64,000 nt of DNA from Dipteronia dyeriana. Lineage: Eukaryota; Streptophyta; Magnoliopsida; Sapindales; Sapindaceae. Below the pieces are notes generated by a model. The model saw only the letters and a program-made list of their open reading frames with translations. It ran no database searches and was not told the DNA's origin. The stretch is from NCBI GenBank assembly GCA_032871835.1, contig CM065297.1, positions 93,021,052 through 93,085,051 of the forward strand, written 5' to 3'. The translations under genes were made by a program, and so were the position numbers. Each line of letters begins with the position of its first letter. Within the stretch, counting starts at the first letter, position 1. Positions 21,601-35,128 of the stretch are shown here, piece by piece.

Positions 21601-23202
21601 TGTATCGCCCTCTCCATCCTTCTCATATCTCTTTCCCAACTAAGCCTCAATGATCCTATCATTATTAATTATCCCCTCATCTCATGTTCTTCGTTTCCAT
21701 TTACCCATCTTCACCTCACCCTGATTCTCTACTATAACCAAATTATCATTTTTTATATCTGTTGTTACTCCACTCGACACATTACTGTCAGCCTTAAGCC
21801 CATAATCCACTTCCATATCCACCAAAGATGGGCAAGTTCCCTTTAAGATACAAGACCCACCATTTCTCTTAGATTGTCCACATGTTTAGATAACAACACC
21901 TGCCTTACTTGGCCCATTAACCCTAATCAGCCCATCATGAGACCCATTATCTTCTGTTTTGGAAATCAAATCATGATCCCTTACATTTAACATCGAATTT
22001 TCAACCTTGCCATGCACGCTACCTTTCTTTGACTTCTGCTGATTTTCCGATCGAGTCACATTTCCTTTTTCCTTTATTAGATCATGTCAAATCTTCCGTA
22101 TTAAAAATGTTACTAAGATTATGGCAAACTGTATCCCTCGTCTCTTGAATCTTTGATTTTCCTCCTAAAGTTTTGGCACACATTTCCCTCAAACGTGGCC
22201 TAACATTAATACTTTCCTCAACAACCATCGTCGCCGATCTTGCACGCGTGCCACCACCGTCATCTTCCGACACTGTATTTCCCTTCATTTTCCTTGTATC
22301 CCCTTCACCCACCCTTACCACCCTTGGAGTTTCTCGACTAATTGGAAGAGTATGCTCAGAATTATTCCCTTCCCTTTCTTTATCATATTAATTTCTGTCT
22401 CTTCTTACCCAGCTTTCGGAGGACTAGAGGCTCTTAACCACATCACATACAACAAATCATAGTTTGTATCTTCATTGTAATTCCACCATTCGGACATTCA
22501 CGAACCACGTGTCCCAACCGCCCGTATTGAAAAAATGTTCCGAAAGTCTTTCGTATCATAGAAGCATCGTAGTTGATGCCCTATAAAATCTAATCGTAAG
22601 ATGCGTCGAAGAGGCTTAGCAACATTAATCACCACCCTTACATGAATATATCTTCCCACACACTTCCCAGATTTTCCAACATCAATCTCTGTCACCTTCT
22701 GAATCATATTACCTAAAAATCTTCCAATCTCCGTTGTCATACACAAAAGAGGGACCCCATGAATTTGAACCCAAACAGCTACCTCAGTAAATCTCATGTC
22801 CTGAATGTCTTCATTACCTATCGATTCCTCCAAAACCAATAAGGCTTTATCAAAACTCCATGGTCCCCCATATAAAACCTATCGGTGATCCTCTGAACTC
22901 TTGAACGTAAATGAGAAAGTATTACCCGCTAATACTTCAGTCTCCACGTCCTCCACCGTTCGCCAAATTTTAGGAGTCATCATCGTAAATACCTCTCTAT
23001 TCACAAGTTTGGTAGATAGCAATTTCCCTACCAACCTATATCCCAATCGCTTCAATCCATCCTCTTTCAGACTCGCTTGTAGAGATTGCACAGGTCCCTC
23101 TTTCTTCTTCAAAGATAAGGCCTCACACAATTTCATCACTTCTTCAGCATTCATCACTTGTATCCACCCTCTAACCAGCCTACACTCTTGATGAGAGAAC
23201 AA
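21601..23202 (-). pseudogene. LINE ORF1-like protein (DUF4283 and zinc-knuckle type), broken
   Basis: The minus strand reads VMKLCEALSLKKKEGPVQSL, YRLVGKLLSTKLVNREVF, NTFSFTFKSSEDHR, a TAG at 22879-22881, VLYGGPWSFDKALLVLEE and VAVWVQIHGVPLLCMTTEIG with RYIHVRVVINVAKPLRRILR. This is the DUF4283 plus CCHC_4 layout of plant L1 ORF1; a knuckle-like GRLGH...ECP appears near 22490 in a shifted frame. It binds element RNA in the family. The stretch 21601-22081 is its decayed C-terminal part. Confidence 0.8.
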
Positions 23203-23290
23203 TAGATCACAAATAGATCCAGACTACTGTCACCTAAAGTTTCCGAGTGTTCAGAGGAAAAGCCAGTAAACCCTAGAAATAGAATTTTTG
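23203..23290 (-). other. 5' leader of the LINE (putative)
   Basis: GC content falls sharply near 23290, taken as the approximate 5' end. No target duplication was found. Confidence 0.35.
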
Positions 23291-24412
23291 TTGGGTATTC
23301 TCAAAACTTTAAATGTATTGTTCGGTGATATCAGCTTTTTTCAAAAAAAAAAGTTGGTTTGATACAAATATTTTCTATGAAAAACTTTATGGGGTTTTGG
23401 TTTTGAATAGGTATTATGGTTTGTAATAATGTGGGTATATTTCTTATGAGTTTAGAGAGTGATTTTGTTTCTTTAACTACATGCCGTCCTTTTAGGTAAT
23501 TTAATATATAAATATTTTGGTAAAAAAAAATATATAGAGTGATGATATTCACAATTCACTTAATATTTTTAGAGATTTTCTTCTTACAATCCAATTTTTT
23601 TCTTTTCACACTTCTTTTCTAAATATAATTCATTTCAAAAACTTAAATTTTTTTTAAATCTATAATCACTCCATTTTTTCCAAAATTATATTTGTTAACT
23701 TTTGATACTCCATTTTTTTAAAACACTTCATCATAAAAATCTATTTTTTAAAAAAAATATTTTGTTTCAATTTTTTTTCATTGAATAGTAAATTTTAGAT
23801 TTTTTTTTCTTCGATTGTTAAAGTGTAGAATATGCTTGCACACGAACTGCATGTGAATGAAACCCATGAAGAAAGTGAGTTGTTTTAATGTGAAGATTAT
23901 TTCATTGAAATGTATGATCTACCATTTTTGGTCCCTCACAGTATGCATGAAAATAAATGTGTGGAAACCAGAGTGTTTTAGTTCATTGTATGGGCAATGC
24001 ATGTGATAAACAAGCTAGTGATGAGGTTGCATTATTCAAACCCTTCTTCATATTTCTATTTTCAACAATATTTTCAATTATAATGTAGTTGTTCATAGTG
24101 ACAAAGATGGCAAAAACAAGTAGTTTTGATTGTTTGGTGCATTCTAAGAAAAAATTGTGTATGGTTTTCAGAGGGAAAAGAATCTTGTTACACATTATTT
24201 AAAGACTGACATAGTGTATTTGTTGAAGGTGAAAAAACAAATCGTCACTACTTAACTTCTTAACTATTGACTGCAGGAGAATCGGAGACAAGAGATATCC
24301 AAACAAATTTTGAGATATCTAACTCAATTGATTACTTCAACAAAACAATTTTCATATGAGGGCAAAATTGTTTTAGGGTTAGTGAAACACAAAAATATGA
24401 TAATAATAATAA

Positions 24413-24443
<31 letters not shown>

Positions 24444-24659
24444 TGTTATACATTCTATTTAGAATTATTTTATATTTAAAAAAAATTAGGAAAAAATTGT
24501 CATATAATTAAAAAAATGGGGTGTAGAAAGATATTTAAGGGATTGTCAATAGCATCAATCTATTTTATACACTGCATTTTATTTTTTATATGACAACTTT
24601 ATCCTAATTAAAATTAATAAAAAAGATAAATAAATTCTAAATGGTGGAAATAGTGAGAA
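23291..24659. other. AT-rich region without genes
   Basis: Homopolymer runs and an AAT microsatellite (24398-24442). No supported gene. Confidence 0.5.
24398..24442. repeat. (AAT)n microsatellite
   Basis: TAATAATAA repeats with one interruption. Confidence 0.95.
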
Positions 24660-25531
24660 ATATCATCTTTTTTTTGGTGCGTTGCACTGATATCACTGCT
24701 TTAATAAATTAAGTTTAAAAGTCACATATTATGGTGAACTACCCAAATTGCCCTTAAATAGTCAATTTTTAATTTTCTTTGTATTTCCATCTCCACAATT
24801 TGATCACTGAAAGCAGTAACTCCTCAATCTCTCTCTCCAATAAACTTATCTGAAAATCGATCTACAACTTGTCTGAAAGTCGATGTGTTTAAGCACAACA
24901 AGGTATTATAATTCTTGTAACAATTTATTCATTACTTATGATTTATTGTCTTAGTCTTTGTGTGAACATGAAGCTGGTATTATGAAGTTTGAACATTTGA
25001 AGTTTGAATCTCTGAGCCTCTGTAAGCTCTATCCGAACCTTTTTAAGGCTATCAGAGACTTTATTTATAGCGTCCGAGCCTTTGTGTAAATTATCCGAGA
25101 CTTTGTGTAAAGTCTCTGAGCTTTTTTGTAAAGGCTCTGTGCTTTTTTATTAAGGCTCCAAGTTTTTTTGCAATGGCTCCGAGCTTTTTTATAATTGCTC
25201 CGAGCTTTTTTATAATTGCTCCGAGCTTTTCTTTTTTGCAATGGCTCCGAGCTTTTGTAATTACATTTCGAACACTTTAAGTACTGACCACAGCGAGCTC
25301 GACCCCCGAATGTGTCTGTGTAGCGTCACTCCGTCGCCGTTCGAGTGATAGCCTGAGTTTCAATGGAACTTTCTCTCTCTATTTCACAACTTTATCACTT
25401 AAAATGAATGAAAGAAATTTGATGTGGAACAACTATTGGGAGTATTTTTATCCATTCACCATAATAGACGTATTTTAAACATAAGTTATTAAAGCAGTGA
25501 CAATGTTGAAATACCGCCTTCAAAAAGTGCC
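24660..25531. mobile_element. Non-autonomous MULE-like element, about 870 bp
   Basis: Inverted ends share CACTGCTTTAATAA, TTAAGTTTAAAA or TTATGTTTAAAA, and TTATGGTGAA. The right end stops AAAAAGTGCC. The framework is like the terminal repeat of the ULP-carrying MULE at 6545-6631. The interior has a CT-rich leader-like stretch (about 24820-24900) and a minisatellite. No coding. A 9-bp target duplication was not found. Confidence 0.65.
25010..25265. repeat. About 23-bp minisatellite (GGCTCCGAGCTTTTTT type)
   Basis: About ten imperfect copies of a unit like GGCTCCGAGCTTTTTTATAA near the centre of the MULE-like element. Confidence 0.85.
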
Positions 25532-28500
25532 ATTTAATTTTTGAACCCTAAAAATACACTATACAACAATGATTGGTAATATCCTTGATTGTTCTTGTTA
25601 AGCCAACCGAATGAAATTCACGGATTTATGATTTGAATTTCATGATTGAAGGTTTGGATGATTATTTATATGTTGTAATTATCATGTGGACTCATATACA
25701 TTTGTACACCCATATTTTATAAAAAAAAAATTGTAAAAATATCTCAATATAAATTTACCGATTAAGATAAACTACTCTATTGAAAAATAAACCAAATACT
25801 ATGTACACCAATTTATTATACCCATCATATCTTCAACTATCTATCTTTATTAAAAATAAGTTTATGATAAACCATAACTCTCCTTTTAAGTATTAAAATT
25901 TCTCATCATTACATGATTATCATATAACAAAACAATAGAATAAAAAAAATTCAGAGGACTCTCTTCATACAAAGGTATTTATCTATTTTTTTGTCTTCAA
26001 TTCTTTTATATCTAGCTATGAACGTAATCAATAAACAAAAAAGTGAGAAGTAATTTTTTTTAAAAAAAAATGATAGGCATAGATCGATGTATTCATAAGG
26101 TTTTTATTTTGAGAAAAATCATATATGTTGTTATTTGCTTTGAGAAAAATAATATATTTTAAAAAAAAATGGTGTACTAATAATTTAAGAGGATTTTCAA
26201 ATTAAATGTACTAAAATAAATATAATTATTTCAATAAGAGTACTATTGATATTAGAATGGGTACTTATACTAATGGTTTAATTTTTAAATTTTAGACATG
26301 GGTGTACTTATAAAATGGGTGTGTAAATCATATTTTTTTGGCTGCAATATCGATACCCTTGATATAATAATCATTATTTAATGTTATTAATTTGTTGTAT
26401 AATATGAAAAATCTTTATTAATTACAATATGTTATGATTATACGAAGAGTTCCTATTAATTACAATATATAACTATAACCGTAAAGCTCGAAGCTTTATG
26501 TGCTTCTGTCAAACTTGTTTTCTAAGTCTCAAAGATGGGAAGAAGTGAAGAACATCAGTTAACTAATCAACGATTGTGGGATAATAAAATGCGGAACAAT
26601 TGGCTTCATTAAAATCAAGGGTCATGTTTATGAATTCATGATAGATGATTATGGGACATGAAACTTCAAGCAACATATATACCGTACTTGATCAATCGAC
26701 ATATTGTTTGAGATCAGTATTTGACCACATCTTTTGATGTAGAGGAATTATAGAACAATTCAAACTTCAACTCTTCTATATGTATTGAAAGAAAAGAGTC
26801 AATTGACTCACTTTTCCCATACCATCTTTTGGATTCCTTGTTTTTTTTTTTTTGGGTTTATAGGAAGTTAATTTAATTTTAGGATTCTTGATCATCTCAA
26901 GATTATCATTAAATAATAATAATAAAATCAAACCCACACAAAAATAGAAAATCATGATTTTATTATCCTAAAAAGAATCCAACTAAGAAACTAAAATCCA
27001 ATGAGAGTTTTTATATACGAATTCTATTGCAACCTTAACATCAACCTTTTTTTTTTCAAATTTAAAATCATATTTGTGTATTTATCAAGCAATATCTTAT
27101 ATTTTAGAAATGTGATATAAAAAAAGAATTCCTAGATCTATAAGAAATAGGAAAGTCAATCAAACCTCACCTAAAAATACCACCAATTCAAATTCAATAT
27201 ATAATTAACTGAGTAAGAAAAAAAAATCCTTCAAACAATCATAGGATATACATAGAAAAAAAATTCGATGGCCACTATAGTTAGTGCCATTTATGGAAAC
27301 CAAATTTTACAAGACAAGTAAGTGTGGTAGAACCAATAAACCTTCTTTTGAGTGATTTGAGACTAACCTATTACAAATTTGGCATACTCCAACAGTCATT
27401 GTCATCACAAAATTATTAGAGTATGTTCTTAATTTTTTAGTTTTTTTCTTTTTTCTAGTTTAGCATTAGCATTGTATTTTTTTTATATAGACTTCAAAAT
27501 CTTCCCATCAAACAACATTTGAAATGAAGGTAATAGGCAAGTTAATTGATATAGGTGGCATTCAAACATACTCAATAAATAGTAAACAAATAATTTATAT
27601 CAATCAAAGACAAAATAAGAGGTATAATATTCAAGAAACTTGCAAATGTTAAAGATGAATATAAGATGGACTATAAGTTTAAGTTTTACTCAATCGAATG
27701 CAAATTAAGAACTTAGATTATTATTATTTTCATTTGATAATGATTTTGTTGTTTTTGTTTGTAAATATATTTACTAAAATTATAATTTGTTTTTTAGATG
27801 AAAAATCAGATGGAATTACAACAAGGTGTGATTGCAGCAGTTGATGACGCCCCATCTTCCAACGACAACAACAAAGCTAATAAACACTTCCAAGAAATCA
27901 AAAAGACCTCTCAAAGTCCTCATAAATCTTACAGGAAAAAAGTAGACAATGGATATATGTTAAGTCTCTAGTAAATGGATTAGACTACAATAAATTAATT
28001 TTCTTAATTTTTAACTTTTCCAGGTCGTAGATGTAGTAGTTGATCTTTGTCATATCTGATTCTGACTGAACACGTGTCAATGTTAGGTATATAACAATCG
28101 TTTCACCATACTAATTTATATATTTTTTATGATACTATTTTTTCCCTTTAAAAAAGGATTGTTTTCACCATGAAAACGACAGATAATTAAGAATTAATTA
28201 GAAGGATGTGAAGACGATCGAGCCCATCGAATAAATATGATTTTTTTATTATATATATATATATAAAATAAATTTATGATGTAATCAATATATGAGAAGA
28301 AAAGATTTTATAATATAAATATGGATTTGTAGAATGAAACAAAAATATTTTTTTGCTTCTGCATTATAATTTAATTAAATCAAAGCACAGATTTTCCATT
28401 TGGGTCGTCTAATTAATTATTTATTCATGAACACGTATAATAATTTTATAGTTTGCAATTAATTAAGAGCACCGTTCATTATTTTGTTGTATACATATAT

Positions 28501-28996
28501 AATTAATTTTTATTATATTATATATGATGATATGGTATTATATATGATGATTTTGTACAAAAATGAAAAATAAATAATAGCATTTATGAAAGACACGTGG
28601 CAACTTCTAATAAAAAAAAGCAATTTTTATTATAGTATATATGATGATATGATTTTATATAAATTCAATCATAATCATATATTGAAAATGAGCGGTCCTT
28701 ATTTAATAACCTTTTTATAAGAATTTTGTTTATGGTGTTTAAACGAATATATGGTAAAATGGTTACACGTATCAATGAAGGACCACACGATAGTCAGGCT
28801 CCTCCAATCCCATATATTATAAATATTTTTTTATAAATCAAACAATATGGTTTTTATATATATGATATCCAATGGAGCTGAAAATATATACCCAAAAACA
28901 TATAAAAAAAGATCATTGCATCATGCATCACCCAAATTATAATATATATATATGTTTTTATAACATCAAATATATGTTTTTTTTATTATTACTTTT
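25532..28996. other. AT-rich region, weak inverted repeat only
   Basis: A weak inverted pair (TACACCCATATTTTATAA near 25707 and TTATAAAATGGGTGTGTAA near 26304) could mark an old MITE. Otherwise no supported feature except the short frame at 27798. Confidence 0.4.
27798..27971 (+). other. Short frame, possible exon fragment
   Basis: A 57-codon frame preceded by TTTTTTAG, which could be a 3' splice site. It reads MKNQMELQQGVIAAVDDAPS followed by an Asn/Lys-rich end. Its base composition is higher in GC than its surroundings. Not recognised; it may be a captured exon or chance. Confidence 0.2.
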
Positions 28997-30395
28997 TAAA
29001 TGAAGTATATAACACCAGAGTTTTTGAATAAATGTGATCTTTGTGTAAAAGAAAATTAGAAGTAATAAATTTTGATAGAGTTTACTGTTGATACAGATTT
29101 TAATTTCCTTCATACATTCTATGGTCTAATGGTCTAAGCACAATTAGAACGTAAATATGTGGAATTATTTAAATATAATATAAATGATCTTGTTTTAATA
29201 TTTTTTGGATCACCATTTTAATATAATAGTAAATATTAGTCTTTAATATCATTTATTCATTCCATGAAACTTGGATTGTATCTTTAATATCCTTTATTCA
29301 TTCCATGCAACTTGTTAATATTAATCAGAGTGTTTAATACGTTTTATCCATTAAATTGTTGTACGTGTATAATGATATGAAATATTGAAGATTTTTAATT
29401 ATCTCATATAGTAAAAAAGAAACAAAATACAATGTTTTATAATTAATAAAGTTATATATATATAATGTACAATAGGTCTTCAAACTAGACCTAGCATATA
29501 CATTCCATGTGACTCAAAGATGGATATGATAATAGAACCACAAACTTAATATGTTTAACTGTTCAACATATATTGATCTATAAGCTTTATCGGAACCAAC
29601 AAATGATGCACGCCACATGAGAATTTGTTTTGCTTTTTTATATCAAAACCGTAGAAGAATTTTGACATATGATGTTTAAGACATTAAAAGATGTACAAGA
29701 CAACGATTGAGCTGATGGCAACCCACATGATGCTTTCATATGAAGTATATAACACCTGAGTTTTTGAATAAATGTAATCTTTATGTAAAAGAAAATCTGA
29801 AGCAACAAATTTTGACAGAGTTTACTGTTGATATAGATTTTAATATCCTTCATTCTTTCCATGGTATGATGGTCAGAGAATAATTATAACGTAAATATAT
29901 GGAATCATTTAAATATAATATAAATGATCTTGTTTTAATATTTTCGACTCAACATTTTAATATAATAGTAAAAGATGATATTTTAATATCCTTCATCCAT
30001 TTCATGTAGCTTGTTAATATCATTCGAAGTGTTTATATGTTTTATGCATTAAATGCATGGTTTGTACGTGTATAATGATATGAAATATTGAAGATTTTTT
30101 ACTATCTCATATAGAAATAAGAAAATGAAATACAATACTTTATAATTAATAATGTCATATATTAATGAACAATAGGTCTCCAAACTAGACCTAATATATA
30201 CATTTCATGTGACTCAAAGATTGGTATGGCAATAGAACCACGAACAACATGTTTAACTGTTCAACATATATTGATCTCCAAGCTTTATTGGAATCAACTA
30301 ATGATGCATGACATAGAACAATTTTTTTTTGTTTTTTTATGATGTTTAAGGCATCAAAAGATGTACAAGACAATGACTGAACTGATAAAAATTTC
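28997..30395. repeat. Tandem duplication, unit about 740 bp
   Basis: TGAAGTATATAACACC starts near 29001 and again near 29741. Both copies then run through TTTTTGAATAAATGT, TTTACTGTTGATA and AAATGATCTTGTTTTAATAT, and end in ...AAAAGATGTACAAGACAA. Many substitutions and small indels indicate age. Non-coding. Confidence 0.85.
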
Positions 30396-31732
30396 ATTCA
30401 ATCAATTTCATATTCAAGTTAGTATTGTAGATTTCAGTACCGTTAAATTTTATTTTACTGGTTTTTCTTTAAAATGAATAAAATCTTCGTCACACACATT
30501 ATTGTTGATTATATTTAAAATACGAAATGCTATAAGAACCAAATTGTTATTTCCATTAGAATTCATAGACAATGTATTGAAAAATCAATATGTGAGTTAT
30601 TGATTAAGTTTAAGAAGACTTTGACTAAGTTGAAGTAAGTGAATCTAATAGTTGATAGTTGAGGAACTGATATAAATAAAATCAATTTGTCCTAAGGAGA
30701 GAAAGACATATATATTTATAGACATACCCACGTAATAATATTATGAAGTTGAACTTCGTGTGAATAACATTAAGTCTAGTATTATCAATATCGAGAGTGG
30801 TTGGTACTAAAATGGTTGAGTTAAGTATTTCACTTGAAAAACTTGTTGTAGAAGTTTGTGATAATTTTAATAGGTACAATACTTGGTACATCAAAGCCAT
30901 ATTATACAAAAGATGTGTTTTTCTTTCAGGTGGAAATCATTGTTTGATAATTCAACTTTACCGAATGACTTCATTTTCTCATAGGTCACGTGGAATTTCT
31001 GGCCGATGAGGCTATATGTTTTGTGCATGCCTTGGAATGGTTCTATGCTGTTCACTAGTGCACAAATTCAGTATGCGATTAATGGAGCTTATAAATGTTA
31101 TAAAATTAGAGACAATTTATTTGATGTGCTTGAATCTTAGTTTAACATTTTCAATATTTGAAATATAACCAGTTTTAATTAATTATACATTTGTGTGATT
31201 GGAGTTCTTAATTGGTTTGGATTAATTATTCATATACCACATTTTGTAACAATATCAAAGGTGTATAATTTTAATTTGTTGTTTTTATATATTTTTTTAT
31301 TTTGGAGATGTCCATAAGAAAATTATAGAATATACAAATTGAGATAAAAAAAAAATCATGATATTGTTTTATTATGCACACCCTTTTACGTAGTATGTAC
31401 GGTTTTGACTCTTGCGAGTCTAACACATGTCATATCTAGATACAAAAAATATTTGTCTTAAGTTATTAAAAAAAAATCATATAATTAAATTACTTGTTAT
31501 TAAATTTCTTTAATATATTAAAATGTAAATAACTAAATATATAACAAATAATATGTTGGAATCACATAGATATAAAATTGTTTGATTTTAGTTATTTGTC
31601 ACTTAAAAAACAACTTATCACTTATATTTAATTTTTAGTAAATAGGACCGAGCAAAAAAGCCCATAAACTGCGAATCGAACCAAATCAAACCAAACAGTT
31701 TGGTTTGCTTCAGTTTTTTATTTTTTTTAAAT
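30396..31732. other. AT-rich region without genes
   Basis: Nothing structured was recognised apart from a TTTGGTTTGGTT-like block near 31690. Confidence 0.4.
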
Positions 31733-33061
31733 GTGGTGATATTTGCACCCTCTAAAACTGTATGTACTCCCCAAATTAGATTTTTTTTTTAAATTTCAAT
31801 ATTGCCCTTGAATAAAAATATTAAAGATTAAAATAATCAAATATAAACAATATTTAATATTTTCAACATGTGTGATATCTTTTGATCAAAATATTAACGA
31901 TATATTAATTAAAATAAAATATTAAATTACTTGTATAAAATATTTTTAAAAATAGAAAATCATTTAATTTAATTAACAATGAGTTAAATAATTAGAGAAT
32001 CTCCAATGTTATTATGCATTTGGAGAAAATAGACTGCCACATAGGTTAGATATTAAAGAAGTTAGAAAAACCATCTCCAATGTAATTATCTAAATTGAAT
32101 ATGGAGATAACGTGGTAAAAAAAGAATTAGAGAATATAAAGTTGAGTTTCTAATTCTAGAAACTCTCCTAGAAATGCTGACTAGGATTTCTATCTCTTTC
32201 CACCAATAATATTACTATTTCCACCAATAATATTAAAACTCATTTAATTGTAAAATAAAAAAGAAGAGAGAATATAATAATTGTTTTATTATTATTAGTC
32301 ATAAAATCGATACATATTTGACTTTAGATAAATGTATTGGAGATGTGAATATGTATTTCTCTAAAAAAAAAAGTGGATCCATAGTGAATAGAAATGTTGA
32401 TGTTACACTATTTATAAACTCAAAAATGCATAATTGCATTGGAGATACTCTTATATATGCTTTTGATTTTAATTTTATAGTTACACAAAATTTCAAAAGG
32501 AGAAGTACAGATAATTGAGAACTCAAAAGGACAAAAGATAAACCAGAAAATAAAATCCATGCAGATATTCTATAGGTACAAACAACTTTGTATTTTAAAA
32601 GGGGATATAAAATTATTGTAAATATCTCCAATTTGGTAATGCAATTTATGTTGAAACAGAATTGGTATAGAAACGGATGCCAACAGTCATTCCCAAGATT
32701 AGCAGTTAGCAGAGGAACTGCGAACTAGAGGAGTTATTATTAATGAATTCTGAATTTCTGATATCTTTTCTTGGTTGTATAGTGAGGATGCTTTGAAGGA
32801 GTATACTTGAGAGTTGAGACCTTGCTGAGAATGGTTGATCATTGGTGTATCAATGTATTAATGGTTGATTTTATTTTTATTTTATTTTTTAATTATTATA
32901 TAATTTATTAGTTTTTGTTATTTAACCAAAATATAAAATAAAGGGTAATTTTGGTAATAAGTGAGGTGTGAATACAGATTATAATATTTTAAAAAATTTA
33001 TTGGGGGTATAAATACAAAAAGGGGTATACACAATTTTTCAGGGATGTAAATATCGTCACT
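31733..33061. mobile_element. Terminal-inverted-repeat element, about 1.3 kb, non-coding
   Basis: Left GTGGTGATATTTGCACCCTC...GTACTCCCC pairs with an inverted right end AGTGACGATATTTACATCCC...GTATACCCC. The end style (evenly spaced CCC blocks) is like the MULE-type ends elsewhere in the window. It contains a nested Tourist-like MITE. No target duplication was identified. Confidence 0.5.
31995..32450. mobile_element. Tourist-like (PIF/Harbinger) MITE, 456 bp
   Basis: Ends GAGAATCTCCAATG and inverted GAGTATCTCCAATG, flanked by TTA at 31992-31994 and 32451-32453, the 3-bp duplication of Harbinger-type insertions. Non-coding. Confidence 0.75.
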
Positions 33062-33412
33062 CTTAAAAAAAACTGTATGGTTTTAATATAACAAAACTGT
33101 ATGGCCTGGTCCATTCTATGGTCCAAGCTTATCGAACCCGGACCGGACCGTAACCCGATTACCTTTAACACATTTTTATTCCAATATAGATCATACCCAA
33201 AACTCTTCAATAAAACTGAAAAATAAAATGAAATGTTAAAGTAAAAAACCCTGATTTATTATTTCATATGTGTTTATTACTAACTTTAGTATAGGGTCAA
33301 AAGAACTCTAAGATGAAATTGATTTTTTTTTTTCATTTGTTTTATGAAGTTATCATTTGTTTTGCATTGAATAATGATATATATATATATATATAAAAAA
33401 AAAAAAATCAAG
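33062..33412. other. AT-rich spacer with a short TA tract
   Basis: Contains a (TA)n run near 33378-33395 and homopolymers. No gene. Confidence 0.4.
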
Positions 33413-33564
33413 TCAGTGCGCACTGATATTAATTTATTAGTGTGTTGGATGTAGACCATTAGATTTATATACTTTGACTCGAAGTGTATACACTTATCAA
33501 AACTTCTTCATTATCAGTGGTCCACATTCAACGCACTGATATAAATTATATCAGTGCGCACTGA
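33413..33564. mobile_element. Short MITE with palindromic ends
   Basis: Starts TCAGTGCGCACTGATAT and ends with its inverted copy ATATCAGTGCGCACTGA; inner arms AGTGTGTTGGATGT / ACATTCAACGCACT also pair. No clear target duplication. Confidence 0.75.
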
Positions 33565-34959
33565 GGAGAAAAAGATTTTATATATAATTAAACAAAGTCG
33601 GCGCCACAAATACAAAACAAGTGATTTGATATAATTCTTATTTTGTTTATACTTTCTAATCATCAGGTACAAAACAAGTGATCTTCATTGTAAATGTGTT
33701 TATAATCTACTTTATTTTATTTTGATTTTTCTTGCTATTTTAATTTGCAATGTATTTATCATAAAAAAAATGAAATGTATATTTTTTTTAGAAAACAAAT
33801 GTATGCAACTTCTCATTGAGTTTTTTTTTTAATAAATCAAAACCTTTAGACCGAACCAGATTGAACCAAACCTATATAATTTGGTTTGGTTTAGTCTGAA
33901 AAATAGATTGGTCTAAACTGATCCAATTTTTCAAAAACTGAAATCTTTGGTTTGGTCCGGTCCTAATTGAATCCTGATTGTGCCTACCCAAAAAAACAAA
34001 ACAAAACAAAACAAAAGTTGTCATTCAAATTCAATTTTCAGTCACTTTGTAGTCAGTAAAATTCAGCATTGTTCGGTATTCAGACAAAAAGCAAATGTAA
34101 CCTAAAATGATAAAAATTCAAGATTTCAAGATGTCTAGTGTCTACACCTAATTATTAATAATAATGGATAATAAAATTAAAGGAAAAAATCTATAAATCA
34201 AGATGCTCTTGGCCTATCATTACTATGGACTATGGTCCATATTAACATGAAATTTGTTACATCATATTTTAAATAAATATAATAACTTGGAACCTCAACT
34301 TCTTTGGGAGGTTGTGGTTACATGAGGCTATTGTCTTCTAGCTAACTCATTGCCAATTATAAGTGTAATACCCTTAATTGTCCTTGGAAGAACAAAAGAA
34401 AGGAGAATAAAATGTTTATGTTAATATAGATTTGGATCCTCTACAAAGCTGATTTTTGTCCCGGTCTAAATAGATCTGGTGACATATGACATATGTAATT
34501 AATGACCGAGATTAATTACACTTTCATTACTTTAAATTCAAGTATTATTTTCAAGTGCTTTCGGTAATGACAAAGTATGCGAGAACAAATATCAGCACAA
34601 TAAAGGATCCAAATTCTAAAAATACAAATAGGTAAAGGGACATAATGGCCATTAAATTAAAATTATAAATAACAAATCCAAAATACTAACTTGTTAATTA
34701 GAAAATTAAATTTTAATAAAGAAAAATATATGAGTCAAAGAATCCAATATGAATATATTTTTATATTTAATTTTGTAATTGTAAATTTTAAGGGAGGAAA
34801 GAATTATTAATTGGGATGAAATCAAGAATTGAGATGAGAGAGAAAGAAATAGAGATTTGGGGGTCTGATTGATGTTTGAGGTGACTGTTACACATCGGGA
34901 GAAGAGAATCACTTTAGCTCTACTCGTTATCATAATAAACAAGTAACATGAAAGAATAT
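33565..34959. other. AT-rich region without genes
   Basis: Includes a TTTGGTTTGG-rich block with CCGGTCC near 33960, perhaps an old transposon end. No supported gene. Confidence 0.4.
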
Positions 34960-35128
34960 TATACTAATCGTAATTTTTTTTCTCACAAAAAGCTGATCCG
35001 GCTATAGCCCGGGTCAACCCTCTTAGAGGTCCACCGCTGGGTGTGTGCACAGCAGTAAAACCTTTGGAATTTATCACGGGATAAATCGCGGTATGTGTAC
35101 CACGCTAACATCTCTGTAATTGACCACG
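34960..35128. other. Left flank of the hAT insertion site
   Basis: A more GC-balanced stretch (CCGGCTATAGCCCGGGTCAA, GGTCCACCGCTGGGTGTG) that is continuous with 59473-59560 once the hAT element is removed. Not recognised; non-coding by eye. Confidence 0.45.

Noticed and set aside
10560..23320. Target-site duplication of the LINE
   Set aside because: No convincing repeat found beside the poly(A) end and the presumed 5' end; the 5' limit is uncertain.
31644..33970. A larger hAT-like element bounded by TAGGACCG ends
   Set aside because: The flanks show no 8-bp duplication and inner pairing is weak; the similarity may be due to TTTGGTTTGG low complexity.
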